Below the pieces are notes generated by a model that saw only the letters and a list, made by a program, of their open reading frames with translations, made no database searches and had not been told where the DNA came from. Below are positions 45,173 through 56,262 of a stretch of 64,000 bases of DNA, in pieces. Positions within the stretch are counted from its first letter, which is position 1; every line of letters begins with the position of its first letter. Source of the DNA: Hymenopellis radicata (lineage: Eukaryota > Basidiomycota > Agaricomycetes > Agaricales > Physalacriaceae); NCBI GenBank assembly GCA_015501595.1, contig JADNRX010000230.1, positions 24,309-88,308 on the forward strand, written 5' to 3'. A program made the translations under genes and the position numbers.

Positions 45173-46842
45173 TCAATCGAGAGAGAACCCGACAATGGGT
45201 GGGTCACCAGTGATGCTGCCAGATTCGCCTCCGGAAACGGCGAGGCCTTTCCAATCCCAGGTGCCGGTGCAGGAGCCGTCACCGCAGAGGACAAACACTA
45301 GAAACATCAGAATTAGATGGTGTATGAATAAATCGGAGGTACAGCACAAGGACCTTGCAAACCGTCGTCTTCAGTCATCCTGACGGAGTTCTTTCCACTA
45401 TAAATGACGTTCGAGATTTCGATTCCGTTGGTAGGTACTCCGGTGGGCGAGCCGTTCTCTAGTAAGAGCGAAATCATTCACGTATCGTTGAGGTGCAAGG
45501 GAGCAGAGCGTACCGTAGTCTTGCTCGATGATGACACCAAAGTCGCTGGCCTCAACGTCCTGCGAAAGAGTGTCAGCTATACGCTCGAAGCTTCCGGCTT
45601 CACTTACATTGTCGGTATAGGTGATATCCGAGACGCTTCCGTTGGTGGCTTCAAAGACCGTCTTGATTCTCAGGCCGTTGGTAGACTTTACCACAGTGTT
45701 TCCCGAGATGGTAACGCCCGTGACGGTCTTGCCTGTGGCGATAGAACCCTGCACGTTGAACGCATGTAGAACTGGACACTTGAGAGAGAAATACGACGAA
45801 CAATGCTGATTCCGTGACCGCCAGAGCAGAAGTTGTCGGAGAAGAGAATGTTAGAGCCGGAATTCACAGCTAAGCAGTCATCCTGGTTCAGGCACGTGCA
45901 TCCTGGAATGAATTAGGTCCTCTATTGAGGAGAATAGCCCGCTATCTTGGCTGACCGGTAATGGTGACGTCGTGGGCGCTGACATCAAAGCAGTCGGTGT
46001 TGTGGCCAAGCTTTATACCATTGCTGTTCAAGACGTTACCGGCGGCTGCGGGACATCGGTCACCAGAGAAGCTTCAAGTGAATTGTCGGGAATGTGCTCA
46101 CTATTATCAATAGTAACACCTAAGGATTTTGAGTAAGTAAGTGCTTTACGAAGAGGAATGGGAAGAGATAGATACCAGATATAGTCAGGGCAGCATCATT
46201 GCTTCCAACAGAGAAAATGTTCCGAGGTGCATTGAGTACCACGAGGTCCTAATACCCATTCAGTTGGCCTAAAGCGCCACGTAGCGGAATCTCACCTTGA
46301 AGGTACCGCTTATCTTGATTTTAAGGAACTGAGGCTTCGTAACACCCCCGTTACCTAGTCTCCCTAGTCAGCCTTCGCATATGCTGAAATCTTTTTATCC
46401 GTTACCGCCTAGACCATCCCAATATGCTGGCCCATTCCCATCGAAAGTAAAGCCTCGGCAACTCAGCACTTCGTCATGGCGGGAGAACGCATCTCACGCT
46501 TACCTGCGCCGTCAAAGGTGATGTCGGATCCGTCAATGATGAACATAGGACCGCTGAAATCAGTCGACTTGGCGAACGTCACGTTCCCCGCTAGACGGGG
46601 CGTTAACGCAGCCACTTGTGTGGTGATGGTGAACACAAACCGAGTGTGACAGTTGATCCTTGAGCTAGAGCGCTGAGGTCAAAGGCAGTGTTCCCATCCA
46701 CTGTGAAAGACGCGATGGTAATGTCCGTACACGATGCAAGGACATCATCTACATCGTCCAGTGACGAGATAGTACATGACGCGCGTGGAACACTGAGCGA
46801 CGAGACCAGCGGTGCCAGAAGAAGGAGCGCCACAGGGAACAT
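45173..46842 (-). CDS. Endo-polygalacturonase, GH28, secreted (copy 1)
   Basis: Hydrolyses polygalacturonan in pectin. The ATG at 46842 opens signal peptide [20 protein letters not shown], then [20 protein letters not shown]. Catalytic blocks: [19 protein letters not shown] (Asp), [12 protein letters not shown] (two Asp), [12 protein letters not shown] (His), GLRIKT (Arg/Lys substrate clamp). Repeats of the beta-helix follow, with terminal [13 protein letters not shown] and [12 protein letters not shown] near the stop at 45173-45175. Many short exons (about 11). A paralogue with the same exon content lies on the opposite strand at 51671. A TATA-like TATAAG is at 46892-46897. Confidence 0.95.
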
Positions 46843-46891
46843 GTCGATGGAGGAGAACAGAAACGAAGAGAATGGTCCCTCTAAACAAAGC

Positions 46892-46897
46892 CTTATA
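46892..46897 (-). promoter_or_regulatory. TATA-like box of polygalacturonase copy 1
   Basis: TATAAG on the minus strand about 50 nt upstream of the ATG at 46842, by position. Confidence 0.45.
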
Positions 46898-47587
46898 TTG
46901 CACCCCACCCCTGGCACCCCACCGGCCTGAGCAACCTCATAATATGCCGAAATCCGAGTTGGAGAGAAGGTTATGAGAGAAAGCTAAAAATAACACCATG
47001 ACGATCGGCAGCAGACGACCACATGGATAGCACATGGCCTCGGCTCAACCCCGGATTAGCTCACCCGGACCGGAGGCCGCCGGCGGAGCGAACCACTGAG
47101 CGGACGCGTGTCCAAGTTCAGATCCACTTGAACACGACATTCTCAGAGGCATGAATTGTAAGCAGATGGGGATAGCGATCTCTCAGAAGTTGGCATTCCG
47201 ATAAATTTACAGTGATCAGAAATGCAGATTATTTCTTATCCTTAGCAACGGCCAATCTGCCGCCCTCCCAACTACTACTTAGTCTCGAAACCCGACTGAG
47301 TGCTACTGAGCAGTGAGTGAGGTGTATGAAGACAGTTGTTCCTACCACTACTACTTGTTCATATCGTGTCGCTGATGTATGCATCTGAATTCAAGCTGAA
47401 AGTCATTGTTATAAGCAGACCCTCACCCACATCCCCATGTCAAAAGTGCCACATCGTTGAGCTGTTTTGAGTAAGTTTTTTGGGGATTACTGTTTTGGCA
47501 ACACGGCAGTCCATCTATCCACTATAACTTCACGCAGGTCCCGAACATATGAGAAAGGTAGAGAAAATAAGTTGGCTACCTTTGATA
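46898..47587. other. Intergenic region upstream of polygalacturonase copy 1
   Basis: About 690 nt without a supported gene. Its right border is the giant inverted repeat. Confidence 0.5.
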
Positions 47588-48198
47588 CACATCGGGGGAA
47601 CCAAATTTCCCTGGCTGAGGAAATAGCTGAGGAAAGCGACTGAGGAAATTTAATTTCCTCAGTCCGTTCCCGGGCCGAGGAAGCCCATTCGAGGAAGATC
47701 CTGAGGAAATCAAATTTCCTCGGCCGTTTCCTCAGCTGAGGTAATCAGATTTCCTCTTTGTTTTCCTAAGTGGCGATTTCCTTGGCTGAGGAAGTTAGAG
47801 TTCCTGACTCGCTGAGGAAATCACTGAGGAACTTTGAGTTCCTCAGTGATTTCCTCACAGATTTCCTTAGCATATATTCCTTCAAAAGTTTAATCTAGAC
47901 AATAAACATGATATTGAGACTCTTATGTGCTGAGGAATGTTCAGTTCCTCATGGGAGGAAATCCAAGTTCCTCAGTGATTTCCTCAGCTCAGGAAATCTA
48001 ACTTCCTCAGCTGAGGAAATCGCCACTTAGGAAAACAAAGGAGGAAATCTGATTACCTCAGCTGAGGAAACGGCCGAGGAAATTTGATTTCCTCAGGATC
48101 TTCCCCATTCGAGGAAATCGGGCTTCCTCGGCCCGGGAACGGACTGAGGAAATTTAATTTCCTCAGTCGCTTTCCTCAAATTTGGCTCCCCCGATGTG
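47588..48198. mobile_element. 611-bp giant inverted repeat (fold-back/MITE-like), rich in GAGGAAAT
   Basis: The left end CACATCGGGGGAACCAAATTT (47588-47608) is mirrored by AAATTTGGCTCCCCCGATGTG at 48178-48198. Read inward, the two arms stay alignable for about 280 nt each: ACTGAGGAAATT, CCGTTCCCGGGCCGAGGAAG, CCTCGGCCGTTTCCTCAGCT, GAGGTAATCAGATTTCCTC, TTTTCCTAAGTGGCGATTTC on both arms. The loop is about 55 nt (about 47872-47927). The arms are built from dozens of GAGGAAAT/ATTTCCTC words and local palindromes such as TTTCCTCAGCTGAGGAAA. Possible 3-bp flanking duplication ATA/ATA. No open frame. A transcript through it would form a very long, nearly perfect hairpin. Confidence 0.88.
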
Positions 48199-48350
48199 AT
48201 ATCTATTGTGAAGAAAAAAATCATTCTCCGGGGGGATAATAAAGACAAAGGCCCACTCCGGTCTGCGCTGAAATTAACTACGCAACATTTCGATGTGGTG
48301 TGCTCCCCTTGAGAAAGCTCTCTTTCTAGGTCAAGATATCTAAAGTTTGT

Positions 48351-49975
48351 CTAACACTCTCCCGCCTTGTGCTTTGCCACCCACTCCTCAACCACTGCCT
48401 TTTCCGTAACAACATCATGCATAGACTGAAGATGTCGCCTCAGATCATATGCACGGCTGAAGACATAGTCACAGCACTGGGTATCAATCTCCAGGGTGTC
48501 GTGCACAAAGGGCAAGCAGGGATACGGACACCGGAGCATCTTGGCGGACGACGCTAGCTTCTGATTCGCATGCTGCTTGTATCGGTTCCCGGTAATATTG
48601 TCCAAATCAAAGTCAAAGCCATCTTGACTTTGGTCTTGGGCTTCATCCGCAGAGGACTCTGATGAAGCTTCATCGTACCCATCATCTTCGTATTCCGTAG
48701 CGGCAGTAGCGTGCGCTTTGGCGATATGGCGCTGCAAGAGATGTTTGTAGCCAAAGGCACGCTGGCAATCTTCGTGCGGGCAGACGTGATCTCTACGGCC
48801 GAGATGGGTTATGTTGACGTGCGTATTGAGTGCTTTTTTCTAGAAAGTAATGAGTTGAGAGACATAACTTGGGAAGTATGCGAGCACTGACAGATTTGAA
48901 GTCTTTACTGCATCCTTCGACATCACAGACCCAATCACGACCAAGTTCGCCACCTCTACGCTTCTTTCTAGGTGGTCCGGAATCTAAGGCGGCCTCTATG
49001 TCGCGTTCTGCGTGTATTTTTTCATGCGCTCGTAACCCTTTCTGCGTCGTGAAGGTCTTGCCATGACACGAAGGATGTGGGCATGTCGGTGGATGTGCCG
49101 TACGAATGTGATGTTGAAGGGCAGACCACGTAGAGTAAAAGACAGGCGAACTGTCGATCTCGGCAACACAGTTGAGGTGAACGCAAGTATACCTTCTTTC
49201 TGCAAAAAGGAGATTTCAGCATATCTGAAAAACAAGGTATTTCCACGTACCACTGTGCGTTTTACTGTGCGTCTTGAGGTGTTGATTCGTAGAGAAAGAT
49301 TTTGAACATCCAGTATGAGGACATGGAAATGGTTTCGTCCCAGGAGGTGCATGTTCATCGCATATATGCGCTCGTAGTTGATGATGTTTTGAGAATGCGC
49401 TCGAACAGCCGGGTTCTGCACACTTTAAGGGATTGTAAGAGAGCATATAAGCATGCTTGAGGTAGACCTACCGCAAACACCTTGGAACCGTCATGCCAGC
49501 TCAAGTGCACTTTCAAATGCTGCTTCGTCCAAAACCGTTTCTTGCAGTTCGGACGGTCGCAGGCCAAAGGCCGTTCGGATTCAGGAAGATGACTACGTAC
49601 ATGGGCATGAAGATGAGTTTCACGCAGATATGATTTATTGCAAGTGCTGCAGACAAAGGGCCGCTGTAGAGGGTGTCAGACGGAAAAACGTAGATGAACA
49701 GACCATACCAAGCCTGTATGGGTCCGCTCATGCTCTTCTAGTCGAGAGGGTTTCGTATATGCCTTGTCGCAGCCAGCAAAGGTGCATTTGTACCGCTTCT
49801 TGGTGTCTATCACGAGCTCGCCGTTGACAATAATGTGCTTGCTCGTCGTCGCCTCATGGATGTAATCGGCGTCGGACTCGGTGGGCTCCGGACTGGACGC
49901 GAGTCGCAGAACGAGTTCATCGGCTTTGCGTTTGCCCAATACCGTCCGCGGCGCAAGAACGGTCGTCGACGCCAT
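48351..49975 (-). CDS. Transcription factor IIIA-like C2H2 zinc-finger protein
   Basis: The ATG at 49975 begins MASTTVLAPRTVLGKRKADE. Nine consecutive C2H2 fingers follow, with TFIIIA-type spacing: YKCTFAGCDKAYTKPSRLEE, CNKSYLRETHLHAHVRSH, CDRPNCKKRFWTKQHLKVH, CAEPGCSSAFSKHHQLRAH, CPHTGCSKSFSTNQHLKTH, a longer sixth finger, CPHPSCHGKTFTTQKGLRAH, CDVEGCSKDFKSKKALNTH and CPHEDCQRAFGYKHLLQRH. An acidic spacer (YEDDGYDEASSESSADEAQD) then leads to a separate C-terminal finger (CCDYVFSRAYDLRRHLQSMH). TFIIIA binds the internal control region of 5S rRNA genes and recruits TFIIIC; the ten-finger layout with a spacer before the last is known from fission yeast. About six introns of about 50-75 nt. Confidence 0.88.
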
Positions 49976-50100
49976 CGACGCCAGAGTCAGCGGCCAGACG
50001 GAGGACGACGCGTGGTGGGTGATGGAAAAGGAAAAGGGAGGACCGTCATGTGACTAACTCACCCTTGACTTGGAACCACCATCAGCCAGCCTAAGTTTCA

Positions 50101-51112
50101 ATGTTCTTTCTATTCCGACACTTTCGCCAACTCATTCTAGGCGTGTACTTTACTCTACCTCTCAGACGCTTTTCTAAACGCCCTTGCAGGCCTCATTTCT
50201 CTTATTTGCTGCACTTGTATTGGTCTTTCTATCCCCGTCCAATCCAGCCTTCTACACCGCAGCGGAGCCGTTCTCCTGATCACCGCAGAGGCTCTAATGC
50301 TCATCCACTCAGTTGCATCGTATGTACTCTGGACGCTAGTCATCCTATAATTCTCAAGCGCGCCTGATCAGGGCGTATCACAAACAGCTGTTCGGGAAGC
50401 CTCAAACTGTTGCTTGGGAAATCACTGGAGTTCTCTTACTGTTCCCGTTTGCCGCTCGTGGGTACACGTCACCTGGACTTCTTGAATTCAAGTTCATCTG
50501 GCACAGTTCTAACGCTATTCATACTCGGAGTCCAAATTCAGTCGGACGACCACCCGATTCTCAGAGCGTTTCTTGCTCTTCAGCTCTTAATCGTCATCCA
50601 GACTATTCTTAGTATGTTCTCCTCTGAGGTCTCGTACTTGATTAACCGGTCGTTTCACAGTGGCTTCGTACGCCCTTGGACTCGTTCTCGTCACAGTTGC
50701 TACGCTATTCCTCTTTGATTCCAAAGTCTGCGCGCGCAACATCGATTCCTCGCCTTCGCCTTTTCCAGTGCGCTTCTTACTATGTCGTCTCTTTCTCTGT
50801 ACGGACTCGGCGGATTCTGTTCAAGACCTCAAGGATCAGCATACCTGTTTGCGTGGTTGCGGCTGTGCTGAGAAGTCTAAGCCCGAATTGATTCAGCCTT
50901 CTTTCAATGAACATGACTTGACAACAACCTGCTCCGCGCCAGGCATTCCCAATTTAGGAACCTCCAAGCCCTTGCCTATGACCCTCGTTCGACTACCAGA
51001 TGAAGCACAAAGACGATCTTCCATTACTTTGACTTTCGAAACGGCTTGTCTTGATGACGATGTGGAGGCTACGGTTCCTGGTGCGAGATTACGTTCAATG
51101 TCTCTGTTATGA
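50101..51112 (+). CDS. Hypothetical multi-pass membrane protein, spliced; ends uncertain
   Basis: Spliced plus-strand segments form hydrophobic helices in one frame. About 50141-50325: DAFLNALAGLISLICCTCIG, then AVLLITAEALMLIHSVAS. After an intron to about 50371: YHKQLFGKPQTVAWEITGVL, then LLFPFAAR. An intron at about 50461-50506 leads to VLTLFILGVQIQSDDHPILR, then AFLALQLLIVIQTIL. A further intron (about 50610-50661) leads to MASYALGLVLVTVATLFLFD. That gives at least five membrane spans and a Cys-containing hydrophilic tail to about 51112. Start codon and last exon are unresolved. No family recognised; such proteins are common in Agaricomycetes. It is co-directional with polygalacturonase copy 2. 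Confidence 0.5.
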
Positions 51113-51670
51113 TATGATAATGGCTACCTACGCATACGTTCTCGTCTGTTGCAATTTGAAGGAGTCTTTACGACGTGGAATGTCTTTTCCATGGACCTGG
51201 ACCCTGCGATTCGGAACACGTTTGAATGACAACGATACGTTAACTCATCGAGGTGCGAACTTTCTGTTTCCATTCGGTAACCAATTTCAGGCCGGGAGTA
51301 AGTTGCCAGAGCGGGCCGCCACGAATCACACAGACATGGTTCACCCGATGTTCGGCCACCATTCTACCGAACATGTTCAACAGATTCCGACTAAGACTCA
51401 TACGCTGAGCGACCTCGCAGAACTTGGGCTAAGGACCGGTGTTATAAATAAGCACAACGGGTGCCGGTGAATGAACTACTCAAGTGACAACCACGCGCCG
51501 CCCGCGTGGCACTCCCCTGGTGATCTCTGTATTTTTGTCCCTTGGATTCTGGAACCTATTGGCGTCGAAAGAAACTCTAAGGATATTATTAGACTGGTGC
51601 ATAAAAGCAGGGAGATACTCATCAGTCTACATCACCTTCCTTCGTTTTCAACTTGCAGTCGGTTCTCGTC
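51113..51670. promoter_or_regulatory. Upstream region of polygalacturonase copy 2
   Basis: About 560 nt. TATAAATA lies at 51443-51450, 221 nt before the ATG at 51671. This is far for a TATA box, so a long leader or a 5' UTR intron may exist. Open frames here (for example 51051-51470) lack coding character. Confidence 0.45.
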
Positions 51671-53297
51671 ATGTTTTTCATCGCGCCCCTCTTGCTAGCA
51701 CCGCTGGCTTCGTCGCTTAATGTTCCTCGCGCGTCGTGTACGATCTCGTCGCTCAAGGACGTCGACTCGGTGGTTGCTTCTTGTACGGACATTACTATCG
51801 CATCGTTCACCGTCGACGCGAACACGACATTTGATCTCAGCGACCTCTCCGATGGATCGACTGTTAAGGTCGGTGAGTATTTCCAACGACTAATGTGTTG
51901 CGCGCTCTCATTGACGCGTCATTTAGCTGGCAACGTGACCTTTGCGAAGTCAACCAACTTCAATGGCCCGATGTTCCAAATTGACGGAACTGATATCACT
52001 TTCGATGGTGGTGGTAGGTGCTAGCGCTCTCGTATCTGTATCCCAAGCTCAACCGTACTCGTAAAGGATTTACTTTCGATGGTGAGGGGGCTAAGTACTG
52101 GGACGGTCAGGGTAACAACGGAACTCGCTTGCGGCTTTATAGTGTGCTGACTGTGGTCGCTAGGTAGCAATGGAGGTGTTACGAAACCCCAGTTCCTCAA
52201 GATCAAGATGAGCGGAACCTTCAAGGTCAGCACGCGTTGCAAATGGTTACGCCCCAATGTCCATCTCAATTTGTCCTAGAACCTGGAGGTCCTCAACTCG
52301 CCGCGTCACGTCTTCTCTATCGGCAGCAACGATGCTGCCCTCACTATCTCTGGTATGTACTCGTCCCTAGTGTATAGTCAAACTTCCTTAGCCTAATACC
52401 CTTTATATAGGTGTCACCATCGACGACACTGCCGGTAATACTCTTGATAGCGATGGTGATAAGCTCGGCCATAACACCGATTGTTTCGACGTCAGCGCTA
52501 CCGATGTTACCATCACTGGTTGGCTCAATCTTACACTCTTACCGAACCCAAATTGACGCGTTCTAGGTTGCAAGTGCTACAACCAGGACGACTGCCTTGC
52601 TGTCAACTCTGGCTCCAACATTGTCTTTTCCAACAACTACTGCTCTGGCGGTCACGGAATCAGTATTGTCCGTCGTGGTTCTCCCCTAGTTGCAAGCTTT
52701 GTGTCTTATCTTCCGTAGGGTTCTATCGCATCTGGAAAGACCGTCTCGGGTGTAAAAATCTCCGGCAACACTGTCGTCTCGTCCACCAATGGCTTGAGGA
52801 TCAAAACCGTCTATGAGGCTACCGATGGCAGCGTGTCGGGCATCACCTATACTGGTAATGTGGGTACAGTTGTAACGCGTTCTTTTCACGCCACTTGAAC
52901 ATTGACACTGTTGTAGAATGTTGAGGCTAGTGACTACGGTGTTGTTATTGAGCAAGACTACGGTATGTTGCCGAGCCTTTGTGATGAGTGAATCGTCATC
53001 TCACGAACTTCTAGAGAACGGCTCGCCTACTGGAACACCTACCAACGGGATTAAGATCTCGAATATCACCTTCAGCGGTACGAACACCGTGAAGGCGACT
53101 AAGTCTGATACTTTGGAAGGTACGCGTTTCGTCAATTGGGTATGCCACACGCGTTGATCTAACATGTCGTAGTGTATGTCCTCTGCGGTGACGGTTCTTG
53201 CACGGGTACTTGGGACTGGTCTGGTCTTACCGTCTCTGGCGGCGAGGCTGGTAGCATCACCGGTAACCCTCCTATCACTGGATTCAAGCTGGCTTAA
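51671..53297 (+). CDS. Endo-polygalacturonase, GH28, secreted (copy 2)
   Basis: Paralogue of the gene at 45173-46842 in opposite orientation. Signal peptide [20 protein letters not shown], then [20 protein letters not shown]. Catalytic blocks [43 protein letters not shown] and [13 protein letters not shown] all present. Ends [18 protein letters not shown] with TAA at 53295-53297. The N-terminal 60 residues differ from copy 1 at roughly one in four positions, so the duplication is not recent. About 11 short exons. Some spliced segments in the 52020-52160 part are hard to place. The glucoamylase gene follows 405 nt downstream on the same strand. Confidence 0.94.
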
Positions 53298-53701
53298 AGT
53301 TCCTCTTTCTGGGATAATCTGACAGGTTTTATGCCCAACTGAACGTTCGCCTTCTGTATCCCTAGTACTGTGGTCGTTTCTGAATTCCAACTCTCTTGGA
53401 GATGCAATTTGCACTACTTTCTGAGTACACTTACGGCGTCTGCCTTGACAGAGATATTCGGCCGAGTTAGCCGGCTGCTGGATACCTCCTCTCGGACAAG
53501 TATTTTTCGTTGACACCACTGCCACCTGCGTGAGGCTGAGGGCTCGACACTATCAATACCGAAGGCTATCGGAGGATGAGGCTTCCCGTCTCTTCCTTTC
53601 GCTCTTTCTTTTGCGCCGACGATTCCTAAGCTAGTATGCTACAAGAAGCCCGCAGGGCATCCAACAATATAAGATTGTCCCGGATTGAAGGTGTGTCTGC
53701 A
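53298..53701. other. Intergenic region between polygalacturonase 2 and glucoamylase
   Basis: About 400 nt with no supported gene. The minus-strand frame at 53001-53525 mostly mirrors the end of the polygalacturonase. Confidence 0.5.
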
Positions 53702-55791
53702 ATGCGTTTACTACTCATTCTCGCTGCATCTTTCTTCGTCCCCTGCCTCGCCATCAATGTTGACACTTACGTCTCCAAAGAGTACCCTATTGCCAAAGCG
53801 AATTTACTAGCCAATATTGGTCCTTCTGTCACTCACCCACAGGTGAAACCGGGTGTCGTCGTTGCTTCACCGTCTCCATATGTGGACTACTTCTACAGCT
53901 GGACGCGAGACTCTGCGCTCGTCTTCAAATGCCTTATAGACGAGTGAGCGCATTCATGGACTTAAGCCAATCCACAGTTTAACCGGAACATTGCAAAGGT
54001 TTACGTCTGGTCGCGACACGTCACTGGAAAGCCTCATCAAAGACTATGTTGCTTCACAGGCCAGGATACAGAGGCTCCCCACTTCCGCGGGGTTGGGAGA
54101 ACCGAAGTTCTACGTCAACGAAACCGTGTACACTGGAACATCGAAGTAAGTCCAGTCGTTCCCGGGAGACTCGCTTCTACTACTAACATAATTATCCAGC
54201 CGCCCACAGCGTGGTATGCATTACAACTAATTTCTGGAAATACCAAGAGAATAACGTCTTTAGATGGATCTGCACTCCGTGCTGCTGCCTTTATCAACCT
54301 CGCAGGATTCTATGAGAAGACCAATCTCACTTACGTTCAGTGCACCCTCTGGCCAGTCATTGCACTCGACCTAGCATACGTCTCGGAGACATGGAATCTC
54401 ACCACGTTTGACCTTTGGGCGGAATTGTCATCTTCATCATTCTGGACTGCAACGGTTCAGCATCACGCCCTCAGACAAGGCATCGAACTAGGAAAAGCTA
54501 TCGGCAGTCTGGACGAGTTGACCGTGAAGAAATACACAACCGAAGCTGAGCGCATCCTTTGTTTCATGCAGGTATGTGTTCGTGAGTGGAAAGATCATCA
54601 CCTTCCACTGACCTGAGCGGACAGAGCTTCTGGAACCCAAGCGATGGATACATGTCCGCAAACCTTGGCGGAGGTCGAACGGGTTTAGACGCGAATACTG
54701 TTCTCGCTAGCATCCACACTTTTGATCCAGACAGGGGCTGCGATGTGCGGACCTTTCAGCCATGTTCTAGCCGGGCTCTAGCGAACTTGTACAAGTACGT
54801 CACGTCGTTTGCGGGCTTCCAAGCCAACTATAGAGTCCCCGATGGGCAAGCGATGGCTACCGGCCGATTTGCTGAAGATACCTACTTGGGAGGAAATGTT
54901 CGTTGTCCGTCCTCGCGCTACTGAAGGGTTCTTTTTTGACCGGTTCGATAGTTCTGGTTCCTTGCCACGTTTGCTGTCGCAGAGCAGCTTTATGATGCCC
55001 TTTACATTTGGAAGACGCAAGCGTTCATCGAAATCGATATCATATCTGCGGACTTCTTCGATGTTTTCTATCCAGGCATCTCTCCAGGAAAGTACGCAGC
55101 CAACACTGCCATCTACGAAACTCTGGTGAAGGCTATCAGCGCATATGCTGATGGTTTCGTCGCTGTTGTTGCGGGAGCCACGCCGTCTAGCGGCAGCCTC
55201 TCAGAGCAGTATAGCAGATTGAGCGGCGTTTCTCCAGTCGGCGCTTCGGATTTCTCGTGGAGCTATGCGGCTGCTTTGACGGCGTTTTCGGCTCGGGATG
55301 GTTTCGTTCCAAAGAGCGGAGGTCCTCAAGATTTGAAACAGTCCTGCGTGAGCAGTGTGGAGACCTATACGGGCAACGTTTCCGTGACCTTCGATCTACA
55401 TGCTGACTTGTACTGGGGCGGTGAGTGCTTGTCTAGTCGCTGTGAAGGACGACAGATTTACTCATGGTGTATTCGTAGTGATACCTTATGTGGCTGGTTC
55501 CTTGGATGCTCTGGGCGACTGGTCCACCGACCGTGCCATTATATTGACACCTTCCTACGTCTCGCAGAATATTTGGACCGGTAAGCAATATTGCTAGAAT
55601 ACTGCTATGATGCAACGTTTAACTTCACGACAGTGTCTTTGGATCTACCGGCGAATGCGACCTTTGAGTACAAATACTTCACGACATGGCAGTCTTCCAT
55701 TACCTGGGAGTCTGGTGTGAATCGTCGACTTTCACTTCCGGCTTCGGGATATGTGTACCAGAATGATACCTTGGCTAAGTTCGCTCCGTAG
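53702..55791 (+). CDS. Glucoamylase (GH15) with C-terminal CBM20 starch-binding domain
   Basis: Releases glucose from starch ends. The ATG at 53702 opens signal peptide MRLLLILAASFFVPCLA, then INVDTYVSKEYPIAKANLLA. GH15 blocks: ASPSPYVDYFYSWTRDSALV, LIKDYVASQARIQRLP, GLGEPKFYVNETVYTG, RDGSALRAAAFI, ALDLAYVSETWNLTTFDLWA and SDFSWSYAAALTAFSARDG. The CBM20 is VSVTFDLHADLYWG, VIPYVAGSLDALGDWSTDRA, then NATFEYKYFTTWQSSITWES and NRRLSLPASG. About nine introns of 50-70 nt; about 570 aa. The linker between domains is short. All parts look intact, and expression is probably sugar-repressed (family knowledge). Confidence 0.94.
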
Positions 55792-56262
55792 TAGTAAATA
55801 CCGTACTGCATTCTATCTCTTCTTGCGATTTCTGCAGCTAGGTGTGACAGACATTACTGTCAAGAAAGGCATCGAGTCTGACTTTGGTGCTTGTTCCGGA
55901 TGTCCGGTATCCCCGATGTCCTCCAACCGCTTGAGTAGGTTGAGACAGAAACAATTCTGCGGGCGACCGTCCCAGAATACATTGAGTGAGTGCAGGAATA
56001 GAATTGCTGCGCTTTCATGCCCTTTTTGAACAAACAACGCGCCAGAAAGAAGAATAGCAGTGCTGTTTTCTGCATTAGCCTCCGGAAAGAGGCCATGTAA
56101 GTAACTTGAAGGCGAAGATGAGAGGCGATCAGGGTGAGATCACTCCCCTGAATGATCGGCATGTGATTGCTATTCATGATGCCATTTTCGCTTTTATACT
56201 CAAACCACCATCCTCTCCTTCCCCTGCCTTTGTAACATTTTCTCCTTATTTTCTTCCTCGCC
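55792..56262. other. Intergenic region / promoter of the lipase gene
   Basis: About 470 nt. A TTTTATACT element at about 56192-56200 sits 65 nt before the lipase ATG and may be its TATA region. No gene seen. Confidence 0.5.

Noticed and set aside
47588..48198. CRISPR-like array (recurring GAGGAAAT words)
   Set aside because: Repeats are short, irregularly spaced and in both orientations, forming one inverted repeat; the genome is eukaryotic.
51051..51470. 139-codon plus-strand frame before polygalacturonase copy 2
   Set aside because: Begins inside the preceding membrane-protein region in another frame, lacks protein-like composition, and the TATA element at 51443 lies within it.
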